Assembly: GCA_041739275.1 (NCBI GenBank)
Contig: JBGSOF010000002.1
Span: forward strand, 1 to 64,000
Direction: 5' to 3'
DNA from: WGMI01 sp041739275
Lineage (GTDB): Bacteria; Bacteroidota; Bacteroidia; Flavobacteriales; Schleiferiaceae
Length of the DNA stretch: 64,000 nt
Part shown: in pieces, positions 42,465 to 51,228 of the stretch
How the letters are laid out: each line of letters begins with the position of its first letter
How positions within the stretch are numbered: the first letter of the stretch is position 1
Position numbers and translations under genes: made by a program
The notes under the pieces: model-generated
What the model was told of the DNA's origin: nothing
Seen by the model: only the letters and a program-made list of their open reading frames with translations
Database searches by the model: none

Positions 42465-42508
42465 TGTTTAACAATAAGGGCAAAGATATTAAACGAAAAT
42501 AAAAGCAA
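42465..42508 (-). promoter_or_regulatory. Predicted promoter and operator of the MerR-type regulator
   Basis: On the minus strand TTG (42508-42506), 17 bases, TATCTTTG (42488-42481). A near-perfect dyad TGTTAAACA (42473-42465) falls on the expected start site, and TTAAAC (42489-42494 on the plus strand) lies in the spacer. The same motif as in the sigma promoter suggests autoregulation. Confidence 0.5.
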
Positions 42509-42578
42509 AAGGTTGGGCGAACCTACAATTGATTTCTCGCGAGCTTTATTTCTTGAGTTCTTTAATCAACACTCTGCA

Positions 42579-42953
42579 ATGATGACCCTCGGAGCCTTTT
42601 CAATCAGTCTTTCGGTGCGCCAACTTGAACGATCCAAGAGCTTTTACGAGACACTGGGTTTTGCCGTGCACGGCGGTAGCCTCGAACAGAAATACCTCAT
42701 TATGAAAAACGGGCATGCGCTGGTAGGGCTTTTCGAGGGAATGTTCGACGGCTGGATGCTGACCTTCAATCCGGGCTGGAACGAAGAAGCACAGGCGGTT
42801 GACCCATTCGACGACATTCGAAAAATAGGACGGCACTTGGTGTCGAACGGAATTGAAATAGAGGGAGAACACCTGCCCAACCTTTCGGGCCCGGGGCATT
42901 TGATGATTCGCGACCCCGACGGAAACGCGATTTTGATCGACCAGCATCGATAA
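42579..42953 (+). CDS. VOC superfamily (glyoxalase/bleomycin-resistance fold) protein
   Basis: A 124-residue protein with the VOC fold: FSISLSVRQLERSKSFYETLGF at the start, then EQKYLIMKNGHALVGLFEG and the closing SGPGHLMIRDPDGNAILIDQH, whose D-P-D-G-N-x-I-x-x-D is family-typical. Metal-ligand residues such as the terminal Glu/His are only partly clear, so the activity is open. Two adjacent ATGs (42579, 42582) are possible starts. It is divergent from the cobalamin-type MerR gene and shares the intergenic region with it, but no promoter of the -33/-7 form was found on the plus strand. Confidence 0.8.
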   Translation: MMTLGAFSISLSVRQLERSKSFYETLGFAVHGGSLEQKYLIMKNGHALVGLFEGMFDGWMLTFNPGWNEEAQAVDPFDDIRKIGRHLVSNGIEIEGEHLPNLSGPGHLMIRDPDGNAILIDQHR

Positions 42954-43019
42954 GTCCGATCGAAGCCTCGCCCTGCGCGTTTGGGCTTTCGTACATTTAA
43001 CCCACAGTTAACACAGCGG

Positions 43020-45818
43020 ATGAAGCAAATGCGCAAGCCCCGAATCGGTGGGCTTCAAAGATGGGTGGGGCTTGTTACGGGCTGCTGTTTCGCAGCCTTC
43101 ACTCTTTTGTGCCCAAGGCTGCTGAACGCGCAAAACCCCCAAATTTCGGGCAGCGTTCTCGACGAAAAAGGAGAACCGCTGGTCGGTGCCGCAGTGCGGA
43201 TCGAGGGAAGCAAAATAGCCGTGGCCACAGATTTTGACGGAAAGTTTGTGCTGGTTCCGCCTTCCTTTCCCTGCACTTTGAGCGTGCAATATATAGGCTA
43301 CCTCAATCGGGCGGTCGAAGTCAAAAAGGCCATATCAGGGCTCACCATTCGAATGAAGCCCGATGCAACGGCCTTGGGCGAAATCAGCGTAGTCGAGCGC
43401 CGGCTGAGCGAAAAACAAAAAGAAAGCGCCCTCACCGTTGAGGCCATGGATGCCCTGGCGATCAAAGAAACCCCTTCGGTCAATTTTTACGAAGGCCTGG
43501 CCAGCTTAAAAGGCGTCGATTTGACTTCGGCCAGCATCGGTTTTAAGGTCATCAACACCCGAGGGTTTAACAGCACCAGCCCGGTTCGCTCGCTTCAGCT
43601 CATCGACGGGGTCGACAACCAAGCTCCGGGGCTCAACTTTTCGCTGGGGAATTTTCTGGGTGCCTCAGATTTGGACGTGCGTCAGGTGGACCTCGTCGCA
43701 GGGGCGAGCAGCGCCTATTACGGCCCGAATGCGTTCAACGGGGTCATCGCCATAACGACCAAAAGCCCTTTCGATTTTCCGGGCCTGAGCGCTTCCGCAA
43801 AGGTGGGCGAGCGCTCCCTGGCCGAATTTGCCCTTCGCTATGCGCAGGTGTTCAAAGACGATTCGGGACGCGAGCGCTTTGCTTACAAAGTGAATTTATT
43901 TTACCTGCGCGCAGACGACTGGGTGGCCGAAAACCTCGATCCCACTTCTCAAAGTTTGACAGACCTCCAGAACCCCGGGCGTTACGATGCCGTGAATCGC
44001 TATGGAGACGAAGTTGCCTTCGACGACGGGGGCGATGTAAAAACCTATCCCGGTTTGGGCACCTATTATCGAACCGGTTTGCTCGAGCGCGATTTGGTCG
44101 ATTACGACACCCGAAACCTCAAGTTGGGAAGCTCGCTTCACTATCGTTTTCAGCCCGATCTCGAAATGACCTATGCCTTCAACTTTGGAAATGGAACCAC
44201 GGTGTATCAAGGCGACAATCGATATAGCCTCAAAGACGTGCTTTTCTTTCAAAACCGGCTCGAATTGGCGCGAAAGAACAAGTGGTTTGTTCGGGCCTAT
44301 GCCACCAACGAAGACGCGGGCAATTCGTACGACGCTTATTTTACAGCCTTGAGAATGCAAGAGGCTTATCTGAGCGAACAGAGCTGGGGCAATTTTTATC
44401 GCAACTTTTTTTCGGCATTTGCGGTTCCTTCGATCAAACAACTCGAAGGCTATCCCGATCCTTCCTTGCCGAGCGATGAATTCAGTGCCCAAATGGATGC
44501 TCTGGTCGCAGAAAATCCCGAGTTTTTTAACGGTTGGCACGATTCGATTCAGCGCTTGGTGGCCGCCGCCTACGAAGGCCCGGGGCTGACTCCCGGCACT
44601 GCGAGTTATGACTCTCTGTTTCAATATGTCACTTCCAGAGACTTCAATCAGGGCGGAACGCGTCTGGTCGATCGTTCGGCGCTTTATCACCTGCAAGGCG
44701 AGTATCTTTTCGATTCGACCGCTTTGGGTCGCTTTCGCCTGGGAGGAAACTTTCGCTTGTACAGCCCGCGTTCGGAAGGCACGATTTTTAGCGACAGCGC
44801 GAACCTAAAAATCTCCAATACCGAATTTGGTTTTTACGGTGGATGGGAACAAAAGTTCTGGCGCAATCGGCTCAAACTGGGGCTGAGTCTTCGCCTCGAC
44901 AAAAACCAAAACTTCGACTACCTGCTGTCTCCGGCCATTTCGGCGATTTACCAAATCGACGAGATCAACACGCTGCGCCTTTCTTTTTCGAGTGCGATTC
45001 GCAATCCGACCCTTCAAGATCAGTATCTGTATTACAATGTAGGCAGAGCCATATTGTTGGGCAATCTCAACGGCTACGATTCGCTGGTTACGGTCGAAGA
45101 AGTCGAAGATTTTCTGGGCGCCGGAGTTCAAGAACGAGCCGACTGGGTATTCGATTACTACACCCTGGACCCCGTGCGCCCCGAGCGGGTGCAAACCGTT
45201 GAAATGGGCTATCGCACCACGCTTTGGAACAAGCTTTACCTCGATTTAAACTACTACTTCAGCTTCTACGACAACTTTATCGGCTACAACATCGGGCTCG
45301 ACATCGAAGACGACCCTTCGGCCGGACCGATTCAGCGCTTTACCGGGGCTCAGGCCTACCGAATTGCCACCAATGCACAAGACCGGGTCACCACTCAAGG
45401 CTTTTCGATCGGGGCGAGCTACTACTTTGCCGAATATTACGCGCTCTCGGGGAACTACAGTTGGAACGTTCTCAACACCGCTTCTGACGACCCGATTATC
45501 CCCGCGTTCAACACTCCCGAGAACAAATTCAACGTCGGGATTTCTGCCCGCGACTTGAAAATTGGCAAGGTGAAGAACCTCGGTTTCAGCACCAACTTTA
45601 AGTGGATTCAAGGCTTTCTATTCGAGGGGAGTCCGCAGTTCACCGGCTCGATCGACGATTATTCTATGCTCGACGCCCAGATCAATTGGCGCAAGCCCGA
45701 GTGGAAGACCACTTTTAAACTCGGCTCTTCGAATTTGCTCGACCAAAGAGCTTATCAGGTGTACGGTGGCCCACAGATCGGCAGACTGGCCTACTTCAGC
45801 GCGTTGTACGAGATGTAA
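43020..45818 (+). CDS. TonB-dependent receptor with carboxypeptidase-regulatory-like domain (second)
   Basis: A 932-residue outer-membrane receptor with a signal peptide (GCCFAAFTLLCPRLLNAQ), a CarboxypepD_reg-like repeat (QISGSVLDEKGEPLVGAAVRI), a plug (about 140-250; SIGFKVINTRGFNSTSPV; VDLVAGASSAYYGPNAFNG) and a long barrel that ends in GRLAYFSALYEM. It is larger than the first TonB receptor and closer in layout to SusC or iron/cofactor receptors, but no susD gene follows. The two unknown proteins downstream on the same strand could be partners. The ligand is unknown. Confidence 0.88.
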   Translation: MKQMRKPRIGGLQRWVGLVTGCCFAAFTLLCPRLLNAQNPQISGSVLDEKGEPLVGAAVRIEGSKIAVATDFDGKFVLVPPSFPCTLSVQYIGYLNRAVEVKKAISGLTIRMKPDATALGEISVVERRLSEKQKESALTVEAMDALAIKETPSVNFYEGLASLKGVDLTSASIGFKVINTRGFNSTSPVRSLQLIDGVDNQAPGLNFSLGNFLGASDLDVRQVDLVAGASSAYYGPNAFNGVIAITTKSPFDFPGLSASAKVGERSLAEFALRYAQVFKDDSGRERFAYKVNLFYLRADDWVAENLDPTSQSLTDLQNPGRYDAVNRYGDEVAFDDGGDVKTYPGLGTYYRTGLLERDLVDYDTRNLKLGSSLHYRFQPDLEMTYAFNFGNGTTVYQGDNRYSLKDVLFFQNRLELARKNKWFVRAYATNEDAGNSYDAYFTALRMQEAYLSEQSWGNFYRNFFSAFAVPSIKQLEGYPDPSLPSDEFSAQMDALVAENPEFFNGWHDSIQRLVAAAYEGPGLTPGTASYDSLFQYVTSRDFNQGGTRLVDRSALYHLQGEYLFDSTALGRFRLGGNFRLYSPRSEGTIFSDSANLKISNTEFGFYGGWEQKFWRNRLKLGLSLRLDKNQNFDYLLSPAISAIYQIDEINTLRLSFSSAIRNPTLQDQYLYYNVGRAILLGNLNGYDSLVTVEEVEDFLGAGVQERADWVFDYYTLDPVRPERVQTVEMGYRTTLWNKLYLDLNYYFSFYDNFIGYNIGLDIEDDPSAGPIQRFTGAQAYRIATNAQDRVTTQGFSIGASYYFAEYYALSGNYSWNVLNTASDDPIIPAFNTPENKFNVGISARDLKIGKVKNLGFSTNFKWIQGFLFEGSPQFTGSIDDYSMLDAQINWRKPEWKTTFKLGSSNLLDQRAYQVYGGPQIGRLAYFSALYEM

Positions 45819-46155
45819 AGGCTCAGTAGCCACGGCTCAACTCAGGGGGGCAGCGATCGGTTTGTACAAGAAACCGCTGCGAATTTCCAAACGGCGACTT
45901 CACTCATCACCTCGGGCTTGCGCTCGTCCCTTTTTGCTTTAAGGGGAAGAATGTCGCACGCACTTTTGAAGTGTGAAAGCAAAGCTTCCAACGATCTGCA
46001 ACTCAGAACAAGGGTTTGAAAAGCCGCAAAACGCGTCGGATTTCCAATCCGCTTGTTTGAAGATTTCGAACCGTTCATCGGTCTCCGAGGAAACCGACCA
46101 AACCGAGCGGTTTTTTCCCGGCAGTCGGTCTGAATACTCCTCCATTGAAAGGCGA
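45819..46155. other. Intergenic gap between TonB receptor and next gene
   Basis: No convincing gene, RNA or terminator is visible. Open frames exist on both strands (for example an extension of the next gene to 45973) but have no signal or family likeness. The composition is like the neighbours. Confidence 0.45.
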
Positions 46156-46671
46156 ATGAGCCCGGGTTTGGAGGTGCTGCACTTAGGAGTATTGCTTTTT
46201 AAACTCGGCTTTAATCGAGAAAGTCCGCGTTTCGAAATCGAAGGGGCGACTTACTTGAGCGTAAAGCACGGATTTTGGAATGACCGAGTCTTTAAGAGCG
46301 ATGTAGGTCGCTCTGTGAAAGTGGTTCTCGGCTGGGGCGGTAGCCGGATCGCGCGATTCGACGGATGGACGGCCGTCTTCAAGCCCAAGGGCCGAGATGC
46401 GCTCTGCGTCGAACTCAGGAAGCCTCATGCCCTGAAATTCTGCCTGACCATGGTCTCCAAAAACCAGCTGCGCTTGCGCATTGAAGGTTCAGGATATGCG
46501 GGACTGCACGGCATCGAATGGAGCGAACTGCTGTCGATCGCTTTGTTGATGCTGTTGGGCAGCCGCGCTTCAGGCACATTATCAGACGATCAGCACACCG
46601 ATCGGATCTATCTCGATTTTGAAGGTGCGGGTTTCTACCCTGCCCCCCATTTTGAAAGTCCCAAACCTTGA
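46156..46671 (+). CDS. Hypothetical protein
   Basis: A 171-residue protein that I do not recognise. It reads like an all-beta or mixed fold: LEVLHLGVLLFKLGF, FEIEGATYLSVKHGFWND, GRSVKVVLGWGGSRIARFDGW, then LRLRIEGSGYAGLHGIEWSE and a Leu-rich LSIALLMLLGSR. There is no signal peptide or clear membrane span. ATG 46156 is the first with a protein-like continuation; an upstream in-frame ATG at 45973 adds 61 residues of odd composition. It ends 32 bp before the next gene, so they may be co-transcribed. Confidence 0.45.
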   Translation: MSPGLEVLHLGVLLFKLGFNRESPRFEIEGATYLSVKHGFWNDRVFKSDVGRSVKVVLGWGGSRIARFDGWTAVFKPKGRDALCVELRKPHALKFCLTMVSKNQLRLRIEGSGYAGLHGIEWSELLSIALLMLLGSRASGTLSDDQHTDRIYLDFEGAGFYPAPHFESPKP

Positions 46672-46703
46672 GCTTAAAACCAACTACTAATCTGAAAGTC
46701 AAC

Positions 46704-47225
46704 ATGAAAACCACAGTTCAATTCGCCTTTAGCGCAGCGCTCGGCTTTTTGATGCTCTTCGATTCTGCCCATGCGCAGAATTTGGATCGCAGCTTTTACG
46801 GCCAAGGCGATGCTTCCGGAAATCGAGTGCGCTTGACAGACGAACATGGAAAGTCGCTTGCCTATTGGGACGGTGCTGTTTTTTGGTTTGAAGAGCGCGG
46901 CTATGTCATCGAGCAAAGCGAATCGGTTTTTCAACTGATTTCGCTCGACGGAGCCGACACCCTCGGTCGTTGGACCCACTGGAGCAAGTACTTCCAAATC
47001 GGTCAAGGGCTCGATTATTTTCTGCTCGCCGACGAAGGCAACCCCAAAAAAGAGCATCGCATGGCGTTTAAACGACCCGCCTCTGAAGGGGGGACCCTCG
47101 AGATTCTCTATCGGGTCGATCAACAAAAAATACATTTTGAGATTCTCGGAGCCCGATCGATGAACGAGGCCTTGTACTTTTTCGCGGTGCTGATCGACCG
47201 TCGCTCCGGGGCCAGCCCAAGCTAA
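46704..47225 (+). CDS. Secreted hypothetical protein
   Basis: A 173-residue protein with a signal peptide (FAFSAALGFLMLFDSAHAQ). The mature part begins NLDRSFYGQGDASGNRVRLT and appears to be beta-rich (SLAYWDGAVFWFEERGYVIE; GRWTHWSKYFQIGQGLDYFL; GTLEILYRVDQQKIHFEILG). No family is recognised. Expected in the periplasm or outside. It ends convergently with menE. Confidence 0.55.
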   Translation: MKTTVQFAFSAALGFLMLFDSAHAQNLDRSFYGQGDASGNRVRLTDEHGKSLAYWDGAVFWFEERGYVIEQSESVFQLISLDGADTLGRWTHWSKYFQIGQGLDYFLLADEGNPKKEHRMAFKRPASEGGTLEILYRVDQQKIHFEILGARSMNEALYFFAVLIDRRSGASPS

Positions 47226-47235
47226 AGTAGAGCGA

Positions 47236-48288
47236 CTAAGATCGGAGCGGAATGCGAGACTCGGTCTGTTGCGCCAATAGATCTTCGAGTGCCTTTCGAT
47301 CGCGCTTTCCGGCTCCACGGCTGGGAAATTCAGAGACAAAGGCCATCCATCTCGCTTTTTTGTCTCGGCTCAAAGGGGAATTCAACTGTTGAATTCGAGC
47401 AACCAGTGCGGCGTCGTAAGGCCCTTGCACGACCAAGCACAGCGCGCGGCCCCAGACGGCATCCTCGAGGCTCGAAAACATAATTTCTCTGCCCAAGCGC
47501 TCTGTCCACTCGACCTCGAGCGGCTCGGGCAGAATTTTGAGCCCCCCGCTGACGATCGCGGCATCGAGTCTTCCCTTCCACGTGAAATGGGTGCGATCGA
47601 TCCATTCTACGGAATCGGTGGTTTGAAGAGACAAACCCGTGAGCGAATCAGAAACGATCAGGCCACCCTCGCTCGAAACGTCGAATTGAACTCCGGCCAT
47701 GGCTCGGTAGCTCGATTCGGGATTCGGATAGAGCCGCCGCAGGGCCACGTGCGAAATCGACTCAGACATGCCGTAGCTCTGCCATACGTGCGCTTCGCTG
47801 CCGAGCGAGCCGAGACGCTCCACAAGACTTTGATCGACCGCAGCCCCACCGACCAGAATTTGCACCTTCGATTTGAATTCGACCCGCGCGTCGATCAGTG
47901 CATGGAGCTGAGGCGGTGCAATCGATACAAAATCGACCCGATCGAGCCGTTCCAAGAATCCGTCGGTGCTCGCGGGCATCCAGACCCAAGTGCCCCCGGC
48001 CGCTTGGGCGCGTACAAAGGACATTTTCCAGGCGATGCTCGATACCGGCAAGGGCGCAGCGATTCTCGAACGGGCATTGAGTTTGAAAAAATCCACACTG
48101 CGCTCGGCATGCTTGCGCATTGCAGACTTTGCGATGACAAACTCTTTCGGAAGACCCGTCGAGCCCGAGCTGAATTGTTTAATTGTATCGGAGAGCTCGA
48201 ACCATTGCTCGAAAAACGCGCGGACTTCGGCCTCGGCGGGTTGCGATTGGGTCCATGCTCGAAGGTCTGAGGGCAACACAAATCCCAT
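47236..48288 (-). CDS. menE: O-succinylbenzoate-CoA ligase (MenE), compact form
   Basis: A 350-residue AMP-forming ligase of the ANL superfamily that activates o-succinylbenzoate with CoA in menaquinone synthesis. The P-loop-like motif is FSSGSTGLPKEFV near residue 40; the A5-like motif WQSYGMSESISHVA near 185; the A8-like SGGLKILPEPLEVEW near 265. It is shorter than E. coli MenE, as usual in Bacteroidota. ATG 48288 is preferred; a GTG frame opens to 48420 but would start inside the menC hairpin. It is the last gene of the operon. Confidence 0.85.
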   Translation of the reverse strand: MGFVLPSDLRAWTQSQPAEAEVRAFFEQWFELSDTIKQFSSGSTGLPKEFVIAKSAMRKHAERSVDFFKLNARSRIAAPLPVSSIAWKMSFVRAQAAGGTWVWMPASTDGFLERLDRVDFVSIAPPQLHALIDARVEFKSKVQILVGGAAVDQSLVERLGSLGSEAHVWQSYGMSESISHVALRRLYPNPESSYRAMAGVQFDVSSEGGLIVSDSLTGLSLQTTDSVEWIDRTHFTWKGRLDAAIVSGGLKILPEPLEVEWTERLGREIMFSSLEDAVWGRALCLVVQGPYDAALVARIQQLNSPLSRDKKARWMAFVSEFPSRGAGKRDRKALEDLLAQQTESRIPLRS

Positions 48289-48415
48289 GCCTTCGAACTC
48301 GGCGCGCACTTCTAAATTTTTTTTTTGATTTCCCAACCGATCGATGTGCGAATTCGTTATTGCGATGTATTTCTTTTCCAACCTTCGGGAATTTGCGACA
48401 CAAGCCCCGTTCGAC

Positions 48416-48439
48416 GACACCGCCTTTCGAGGCGGTGTC
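48416..48439. terminator. 9-bp perfect hairpin between menC and menE
   Basis: GACACCGCC (48416-48424) and GGCGGTGTC (48431-48439) surround TTTCGA. It lies just past the menC stop in the direction of transcription. On the minus strand the stem is not followed by a U-tract; on the plus strand it is followed by TTTATTTA. It may partially end the menC transcript, protect its 3' end or reduce menE expression. Confidence 0.5.
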
Positions 48440-48440
48440 T

Positions 48441-49493
48441 TTATTTAGGGATGTTCCTTCTCCACAAAGCGGCACGCTCTACTTCGAGGCTTTTGCCATA
48501 GCTCAGGGGCGTTTCTGAACGATAGATCGACCCCGTTCCGAGCCCCTGAAATTGCACATCGGCCTTCGAACTGCGGCGAATCGCCGCATATTGGGCAATG
48601 GCATCGAGCCCTAACGGGCTCTCGAGCATCGAGGTAAACCAATATCCAATGTCGCGCTTTTCGGCGGCATCAATCCACCCATCACAGCTCAAAAAACCGC
48701 CCAGCAGCGTCGGTTTGAGCACGAGATAATGCGGTTTGAGAAGATCCAACCAATCGAACGAGGTTTCGGGGTTTCGGTTGATCAGCGATTCGTCGAGGGC
48801 CACGGGAATCGGGGCAATCCGGATGAGTTCGCCGAGCTCGGGGTCGTTGTTGGTGTGCAAGGGTTGTTCGATCGAATGCACCCCCAACTCCCGGAGTTCG
48901 ATCATGGTTCGATAGGCCTGCTCGGCCGAAAAGGCTCCGTTGGCATCGACCCTGAGTTCGATTTCGGGGGCGATGTCGCGCACTTCGCGCAACAGTGAAA
49001 GGCTTTGGCCAAAAAAATTCACTCCAATTTTAAACTTTAAACACCGAAAACCTCTGCGAATCAAATCGAGCGCTTGAGTTCGTTCAAATGCTTCGTTGCC
49101 CATCCACACCAAACCGTTGATCGGCAAACCTTCGGCTCCGGCGCTGTATTTCGAATCGAAGCAAAGGCCCGGTTCGCCATTTTTCAGTTGAGCCTCAACG
49201 CACTGCACTGCAAAAGCAAGGCTCGGAAAAGACGCAGACAAGAATTTCAAATCGAGGAGGACCTCTTCAAATTCCCGAGAACAGAGTTGATCGAGTCGTT
49301 CTTCGAACACGCTTTGCCAGCGCAGGTCTAAGGCTTCGGGACTCAGGCCGTCAAGCGGAGCGCATTCGGCTCTGTAGCACAGACCATTTATTTCGAGTGC
49401 AAGCTCGTAGATCGAACGGCTTTTGAGTGTTCCGCGCGAAGTCCCGACCGGTCTTTTGAATTCAAGCGCCGAGCAAGACCACTCAAGTTTCAT
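48441..49493 (-). CDS. menC: o-Succinylbenzoate synthase
   Basis: A 350-residue enolase-superfamily enzyme that dehydrates SHCHC to o-succinylbenzoate. Landmarks are the K-x-K of RCLKFKIGVNFF near residue 157, the metal Asp in ELRVDANGAF, the Glu in HSIEQPL, the Asp in PVALDESL, and the Lys in HYLVLKPTLLGG. Length is usual. The ATG overlaps the menA stop (ATGA). Confidence 0.9.
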   Translation of the reverse strand: MKLEWSCSALEFKRPVGTSRGTLKSRSIYELALEINGLCYRAECAPLDGLSPEALDLRWQSVFEERLDQLCSREFEEVLLDLKFLSASFPSLAFAVQCVEAQLKNGEPGLCFDSKYSAGAEGLPINGLVWMGNEAFERTQALDLIRRGFRCLKFKIGVNFFGQSLSLLREVRDIAPEIELRVDANGAFSAEQAYRTMIELRELGVHSIEQPLHTNNDPELGELIRIAPIPVALDESLINRNPETSFDWLDLLKPHYLVLKPTLLGGFLSCDGWIDAAEKRDIGYWFTSMLESPLGLDAIAQYAAIRRSSKADVQFQGLGTGSIYRSETPLSYGKSLEVERAALWRRNIPK

Positions 49494-50407
49494 TGAGCGG
49501 CGAAAATACCCGCCCCGAGCAAGAGCGCAAACAGCAAAGTCGAAAGCGCCAAAGGCTTGAGCAGTTTGTCAAAATCGGGGCTTTTGAAACTTCTGAACGT
49601 TCGATTTAGGTTGATTAACAGGGGAATAAATGCCAGTACGTAGGCGTGTTTCCATGCGCTCCCCTCCATGCGCGCGGCATAGAGAAAGGCACAGTCGAAA
49701 GCGACAAAGACCAAGATCGACTGATAGATTTTGGCACCGGGCATGCCCAGTAGGCTCGCCAAGCTCCTTTTGCCTGCGCGTCGATCGGTGTCGATGTCTC
49801 GCATATTATTCAAATTGAGGACTCCGGCACTCAGAGCTCCAAGCGCGGAAGCCGGGAGCAGATGAATCCACTCAAAGCTTTGGGTTTGAACAAACATGCT
49901 TCCCAAAACCGAAAGCCAGCCGAAAAACAGGAACACGGCCAAATCGCCCAGCGCATAATAACCGTAGGCGCGCCGCCCCATAGTGTAGTTCACCGCCGCC
50001 CAAATGGCCGCAAATCCCAAACCGACGAACAGCAACACGATCCAAATCCCCGATGTACGCAAAGCCCAGTAGCTCAACAAACCCGAAAAAAGGCTTCCGA
50101 CCGCCGCAACTCTCCAAATGACCCTTTTCAACTTTTCGGGCGAGATTTTGCCACTGGCCACCATGCGGGCCTCTCCGACGCGGTGTGTGTCGGTTCCTTT
50201 TACTCCGTCGCCATAGTCGTTCGCGTAATTGCTGAGCACTTGAAAGAGCGTCGCCAAACCAAAACACGCCAGAGCGATCGGCCAGCGAAACATGCTCTGA
50301 GAAGCGGCGATAAAGCTCCCCAATGCGATTCCGGACAGCGCCAGCGGCAAGGTGCGCAGACGTGCGGCAGCGATCCAAACAGAAGCGGTTTTGGCTTGGG
50401 CGCTCAA
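49490..50407 (-). CDS. menA: 1,4-Dihydroxy-2-naphthoate prenyltransferase MenA
   Basis: A 305-residue polytopic UbiA-type prenyltransferase that attaches the isoprenoid tail to DHNA. The first aspartate-rich motif is in VLSNYANDYGDGVKGTD near residue 55, the second in LNNMRDIDTDRRAGKRSLA near 180. Start choice: the frame is open to 50614 but the ATG-headed part overlaps menB by 211 bp with no family likeness; TTG 50407 gives a TTGA overlap with the menB stop and the normal length. It is coupled to menB and menC. Confidence 0.9.
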   Translation of the reverse strand: MSAQAKTASVWIAAARLRTLPLALSGIALGSFIAASQSMFRWPIALACFGLATLFQVLSNYANDYGDGVKGTDTHRVGEARMVASGKISPEKLKRVIWRVAAVGSLFSGLLSYWALRTSGIWIVLLFVGLGFAAIWAAVNYTMGRRAYGYYALGDLAVFLFFGWLSVLGSMFVQTQSFEWIHLLPASALGALSAGVLNLNNMRDIDTDRRAGKRSLASLLGMPGAKIYQSILVFVAFDCAFLYAARMEGSAWKHAYVLAFIPLLINLNRTFRSFKSPDFDKLLKPLALSTLLFALLLGAGIFAAQ

Positions 50408-51228
50408 GGGAACATCGGAAAGCGTCCGAAATCGGGGTCGCGTTTTTCCAAAAAGGCCTTCTTCCCTTCTTGGGCTTCTTCGGTGAGGTAGTAGAGCAAG
50501 GTCGCGTCTCCGGCGAATTCCATCAAACCGGCCTGCCCGTCGAGTTCGGCATTTAAACCGCGTTTGATCATCCTCAGGGCCAAGGGGCTGCGCATCATCA
50601 TCAGCTTGCACCACTCCACGGTGACCTCTTCGAGACGGTCGAGGGGAACGACCTTGTTCACCAAGCCCATGTCAAGAGCCTCGGACGCGCTGTATTGAAG
50701 GCACAAAAACCAGATTTCTCGCGCCTTTTTTTGACCGACGTGTCGCGCCAAATAAGAGCTTCCAAAGCCGGCATCAAAACTGCCCACCTTTGGGCCCGTC
50801 TGCCCGAATCGGGCGTTTTCGGAGGCGATGGTGAGGTCGCAGACCACGTGCAAGACGTGCCCCCCGCCGATGGCGTAGCCGTTGACCATAGCCACAACCG
50901 GTTTGGGCAAAGAGCGAATTTTTCGGTGCAGCTCGAGGACGTTCAACCTCGGAATCCCGTCTTCGCCAATGTAGCCGCCAATTCCTTTGACGTTCTGATC
51001 GCCGCCCGAGCAAAAGGCCTTATCTCCTGCCCCGGTTAAGACCACGACGCGGATGTCGCCCCTTTCTCGGGCAATGTCCATGGCATCGATCATTTCGAGG
51101 TTGGTCTCGGGGCGAAATGCGTTGTACACATGCGGGCGATCGATGGTGATGCGCGCAATTCCTTCGAAAAAATCGAAGCGAATGTCCTTGTACTGCTTAA
51201 TCGGTTGCCAATTACGGACTTCAGCCAT
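50404..51228 (-). CDS. menB: 1,4-Dihydroxy-2-naphthoyl-CoA synthase
   Basis: A 274-residue crotonase-fold enzyme that closes the naphthoate ring from o-succinylbenzoyl-CoA. Signatures are TIDRPHVYNAFRPET near residue 28, the oxyanion-hole segments LTGAGDKAFCSGGDQNVKG and VNGYAIGGGHVLHVVCDL, and TGPKVGSFDAGFGSSYLAR, which are diagnostic for MenB. ATG 51228 overlaps the menD end by 8 bp; an in-frame ATG at 51243 is also open. Confidence 0.95.
   Translation of the reverse strand: MAEVRNWQPIKQYKDIRFDFFEGIARITIDRPHVYNAFRPETNLEMIDAMDIARERGDIRVVVLTGAGDKAFCSGGDQNVKGIGGYIGEDGIPRLNVLELHRKIRSLPKPVVAMVNGYAIGGGHVLHVVCDLTIASENARFGQTGPKVGSFDAGFGSSYLARHVGQKKAREIWFLCLQYSASEALDMGLVNKVVPLDRLEEVTVEWCKLMMMRSPLALRMIKRGLNAELDGQAGLMEFAGDATLLYYLTEEAQEGKKAFLEKRDPDFGRFPMFP

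Noticed and set aside
43896..44696. 266-residue minus-strand frame inside the second TonB receptor
   Set aside because: Antisense shadow with no family resemblance.
45842..46078. Minus-strand frame after the TonB receptor
   Set aside because: Low-information sequence, no start context or domain; treated as intergenic.
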